A stretch of DNA of 6,015 bases. It comes from Oscillospiraceae bacterium (GTDB taxonomy: Bacteria > Bacillota > Clostridia > Oscillospirales > Ruminococcaceae). The notes under the pieces were generated by a model. It did not search any database, was not told the origin of the DNA, and saw only the letters and a program-made list of their open reading frames with translations. The translations under genes were made by a program, and so were the position numbers. The stretch lies in NCBI GenBank assembly GCA_014796735.1, contig JAAVIG010000026.1, forward strand, positions 1-6,015. Reading direction: 5' to 3'. Below, in pieces: positions 4,656 to 6,015 of the stretch. The stretch's first letter is position 1, and the number at the start of each line of letters is the position of its first letter.

Positions 4656-6015
4656 ATGTCACAGATCTTGAATTTTAAATCCGAATATAAAGGACTTACA
4701 ACCGAGGAGGCCGAAAACCGTTTGTCCATGTACGGCTATAACGAGGACAGCGGAGAAGAGGGCGATTCATACAGCCTTAAAAAAGCCATGCTGTGTCCCC
4801 GTTTTTTTGCGCAGGTCATTGTTGTCGTGCTGCTGTTTATAGCGGGACAATATGTTACGGGTGCGGTAATGCTGCTGCTTACCGTTATGATGACGGTGGG
4901 CGACGTTATTTTTCAGATGAAGCTGTACGAAAAGGAAACCACCCTCAGAAAGCTCGGCGGAATGAAATTCCGAGCGATAAGGAACGGGGAATTGACTTTA
5001 GTGAGAAAGGAATATCTTGTTCCCGACGACATAATAGTATTACAGGGCGGCGAAAGAGTTCCTGCCGACGCTCATTTGTTGGAAGCCGATGACTTGACAG
5101 TGAACGAGGAGATCTTTTCGGGTGACAGCACACCAGTAACCAAAAAAATAGGCTCCGACAGTGAAAAAAAGCTGCCCAAATCCACCTGTATATACAAGAA
5201 CACCCTGATAATGACGGGAAGTCTTGTTGCAAGGGTTTTCGCCACAGGAGAGGACGCGGCGGTAAAGCGCGAGGAAAACCGACGTCCCTCGCATTTCGAG
5301 GAAAGCATGAAGCTGCCCATAAGGGTAATACTTATTATGGGACTGCTTGAGATGCTGGTTGCGGCACTGCTTTGCTTTTTAAGGACGGAGGAGCTGAACA
5401 CTCTTACCGACGTTTTGTTGAATATAGTCCTCCCCGCGGTCTCCGTTGGAATGTGCTTTATTCCCTCGCAGGCGGATAAGCTTGTGCGGCTGTTTTACCT
5501 TAACGGAGCGGGACGGCTTAACCGAAAGCACGCTCTTGTGAAAAACGTTGCTGCAATGGAGGAGCTAAGCGCGATCACCTGCGTTCTGGTTGAAAAATCG
5601 GGCACCATTACCAAAAACCACATGGAGGTTGCCGATGTTTTCACGGAGGAGCCCGCGCTTTTTAACAACGTATGTGTTTTAGCCTGCGATCCCGCCCCCA
5701 CCTCGGCGGCGGAAAAAGCTATTTTGCTGTACTCCACCTTCGGCGGAACCGACATAAAGGAGCTGTTTTCCAATGAAAGGGAGGCTGTATACGCCTTTTC
5801 CGAAAGTGCGAAAATGGCGGGAAATCTGTGGAAGATAAACGGACAAAGACTGCTTTGCATAAAGGGCAGTCCCGAGGAAATTTTAGCTCTGTGCAATATA
5901 GACCCCAACGAAATACACTACATTCAGCTTAAGCGGCAGGCCTTCGCAAAGCAGGGACGCCAGATACTTGCGGCGGCGTTCACCGTGCTTCCCGAGGATC
6001 AGCCCGCTCCCGACA
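4656..6015 (+). CDS. P-type cation ATPase homologue with altered catalytic motifs, 5' part
   Basis: The ATG at 4656 follows GGAAAGG (4641-4647) by eight bases; the frame stays open to the window edge (453 residues). The fold is that of P2-type (calcium/cation) ATPases: an N-terminal helix (KGLTTEEAENRLSMYGYNE), membrane segments at about 52-66, 68-86, 221-242 and 248-269, an actuator domain at about 95-200, then the start of the P and N domains. Key motifs are changed. DKTGT is EKSGT, with E313 (5592-5594) in place of the phosphorylated aspartate. TGES is SGDS (155-158). PEGL in membrane segment 4 is PSQA (270-273). VPGD is VPDD. The nucleotide-site motif survives as KGSPE (K403). The N domain visible is short, with only 90 residues from E313 to K403. 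It would sit in the cytoplasmic membrane, but classical phosphoenzyme pumping looks unlikely, so it may be a regulatory or decaying paralogue. The remaining P-domain motifs lie off the edge. Confidence 0.88.
   Translation, partial: MSQILNFKSEYKGLTTEEAENRLSMYGYNEDSGEEGDSYSLKKAMLCPRFFAQVIVVVLLFIAGQYVTGAVMLLLTVMMTVGDVIFQMKLYEKETTLRKLGGMKFRAIRNGELTLVRKEYLVPDDIIVLQGGERVPADAHLLEADDLTVNEEIFSGDSTPVTKKIGSDSEKKLPKSTCIYKNTLIMTGSLVARVFATGEDAAVKREENRRPSHFEESMKLPIRVILIMGLLEMLVAALLCFLRTEELNTLTDVLLNIVLPAVSVGMCFIPSQADKLVRLFYLNGAGRLNRKHALVKNVAAMEELSAITCVLVEKSGTITKNHMEVADVFTEEPALFNNVCVLACDPAPTSAAEKAILLYSTFGGTDIKELFSNEREAVYAFSESAKMAGNLWKINGQRLLCIKGSPEEILALCNIDPNEIHYIQLKRQAFAKQGRQILAAAFTVLPEDQPAPD

Noticed and set aside
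5495..5908. Minus-strand open frames within the ATPase gene (also at 4945-5401)
   Set aside because: They are shadows of the P-type ATPase frame, which has recognisable motifs throughout.

Overview
The window looks like a low-to-moderate GC Firmicute of the class Clostridia, probably a Ruminococcus/Oscillospiraceae-type gut bacterium. This rests on strong AAAGGAG-type ribosome binding sites, AT-rich intergenic DNA, a clostridial-type IS66 element and a phage-endolysin-like GH25 lysozyme. The genus is inference.

Region 1 (1-2689) is the right-hand part of an IS66-family insertion sequence; its left end lies outside the window. It holds the end of the IS66 Orf2 (TnpB) gene, a leader with two overlapping hairpins and an extended -10 promoter, a broken tnpC transposase gene, an intact 182-residue passenger gene of unknown function, and the right terminal repeat ending at 2689. 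tnpC has three separate lesions: a TGA in place of a zinc-finger cysteine codon (864-866), a 113-bp hairpin-rich MITE-like insertion after 1067, and an apparent one-base loss near 2006-2008. Undoing all three restores one 512-residue IS66 transposase, and the DDE residues are still present.

Region 2 (2690-3001) begins just past the IS end with a 43-codon ORF that has a good ribosome binding site. A perfect 18-bp bidirectional terminator follows, placed between this ORF and the convergent lysozyme gene.

Region 3 (3002-4054, minus strand) encodes a 350-residue GH25 muramidase with a Pro/Glu linker, a phage-endolysin-type middle module and a C-terminal SH3-like module. It has no signal peptide and no phage genes beside it.

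Region 4 (4055-4655) is a 600-bp AT-rich divergent intergenic region. It carries a striking array of T-rich CAC boxes spaced 11 bp apart in groups about 55 bp apart, which resembles a multi-site target for a PhoB/OmpR-type regulator. It also has a hairpin at 4356-4391, a second hairpin at 4512-4548 whose ends match the terminal sequence of the MITE in tnpC, candidate promoters and a small palindrome before the next gene.

Region 5 (4656-6015, plus strand, cut by the window edge) is the first 453 residues of a P-type ATPase homologue. The fold is recognisable, but the phosphorylated aspartate of DKTGT is replaced by glutamate (EKSGT), and the TGES, PEGL and VPGD motifs are altered too. It may be a pseudo-ATPase. 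The strongest leads are this degenerate ATPase, the 11-bp CAC array and the MITE/passenger-gene architecture of the IS66 copy.
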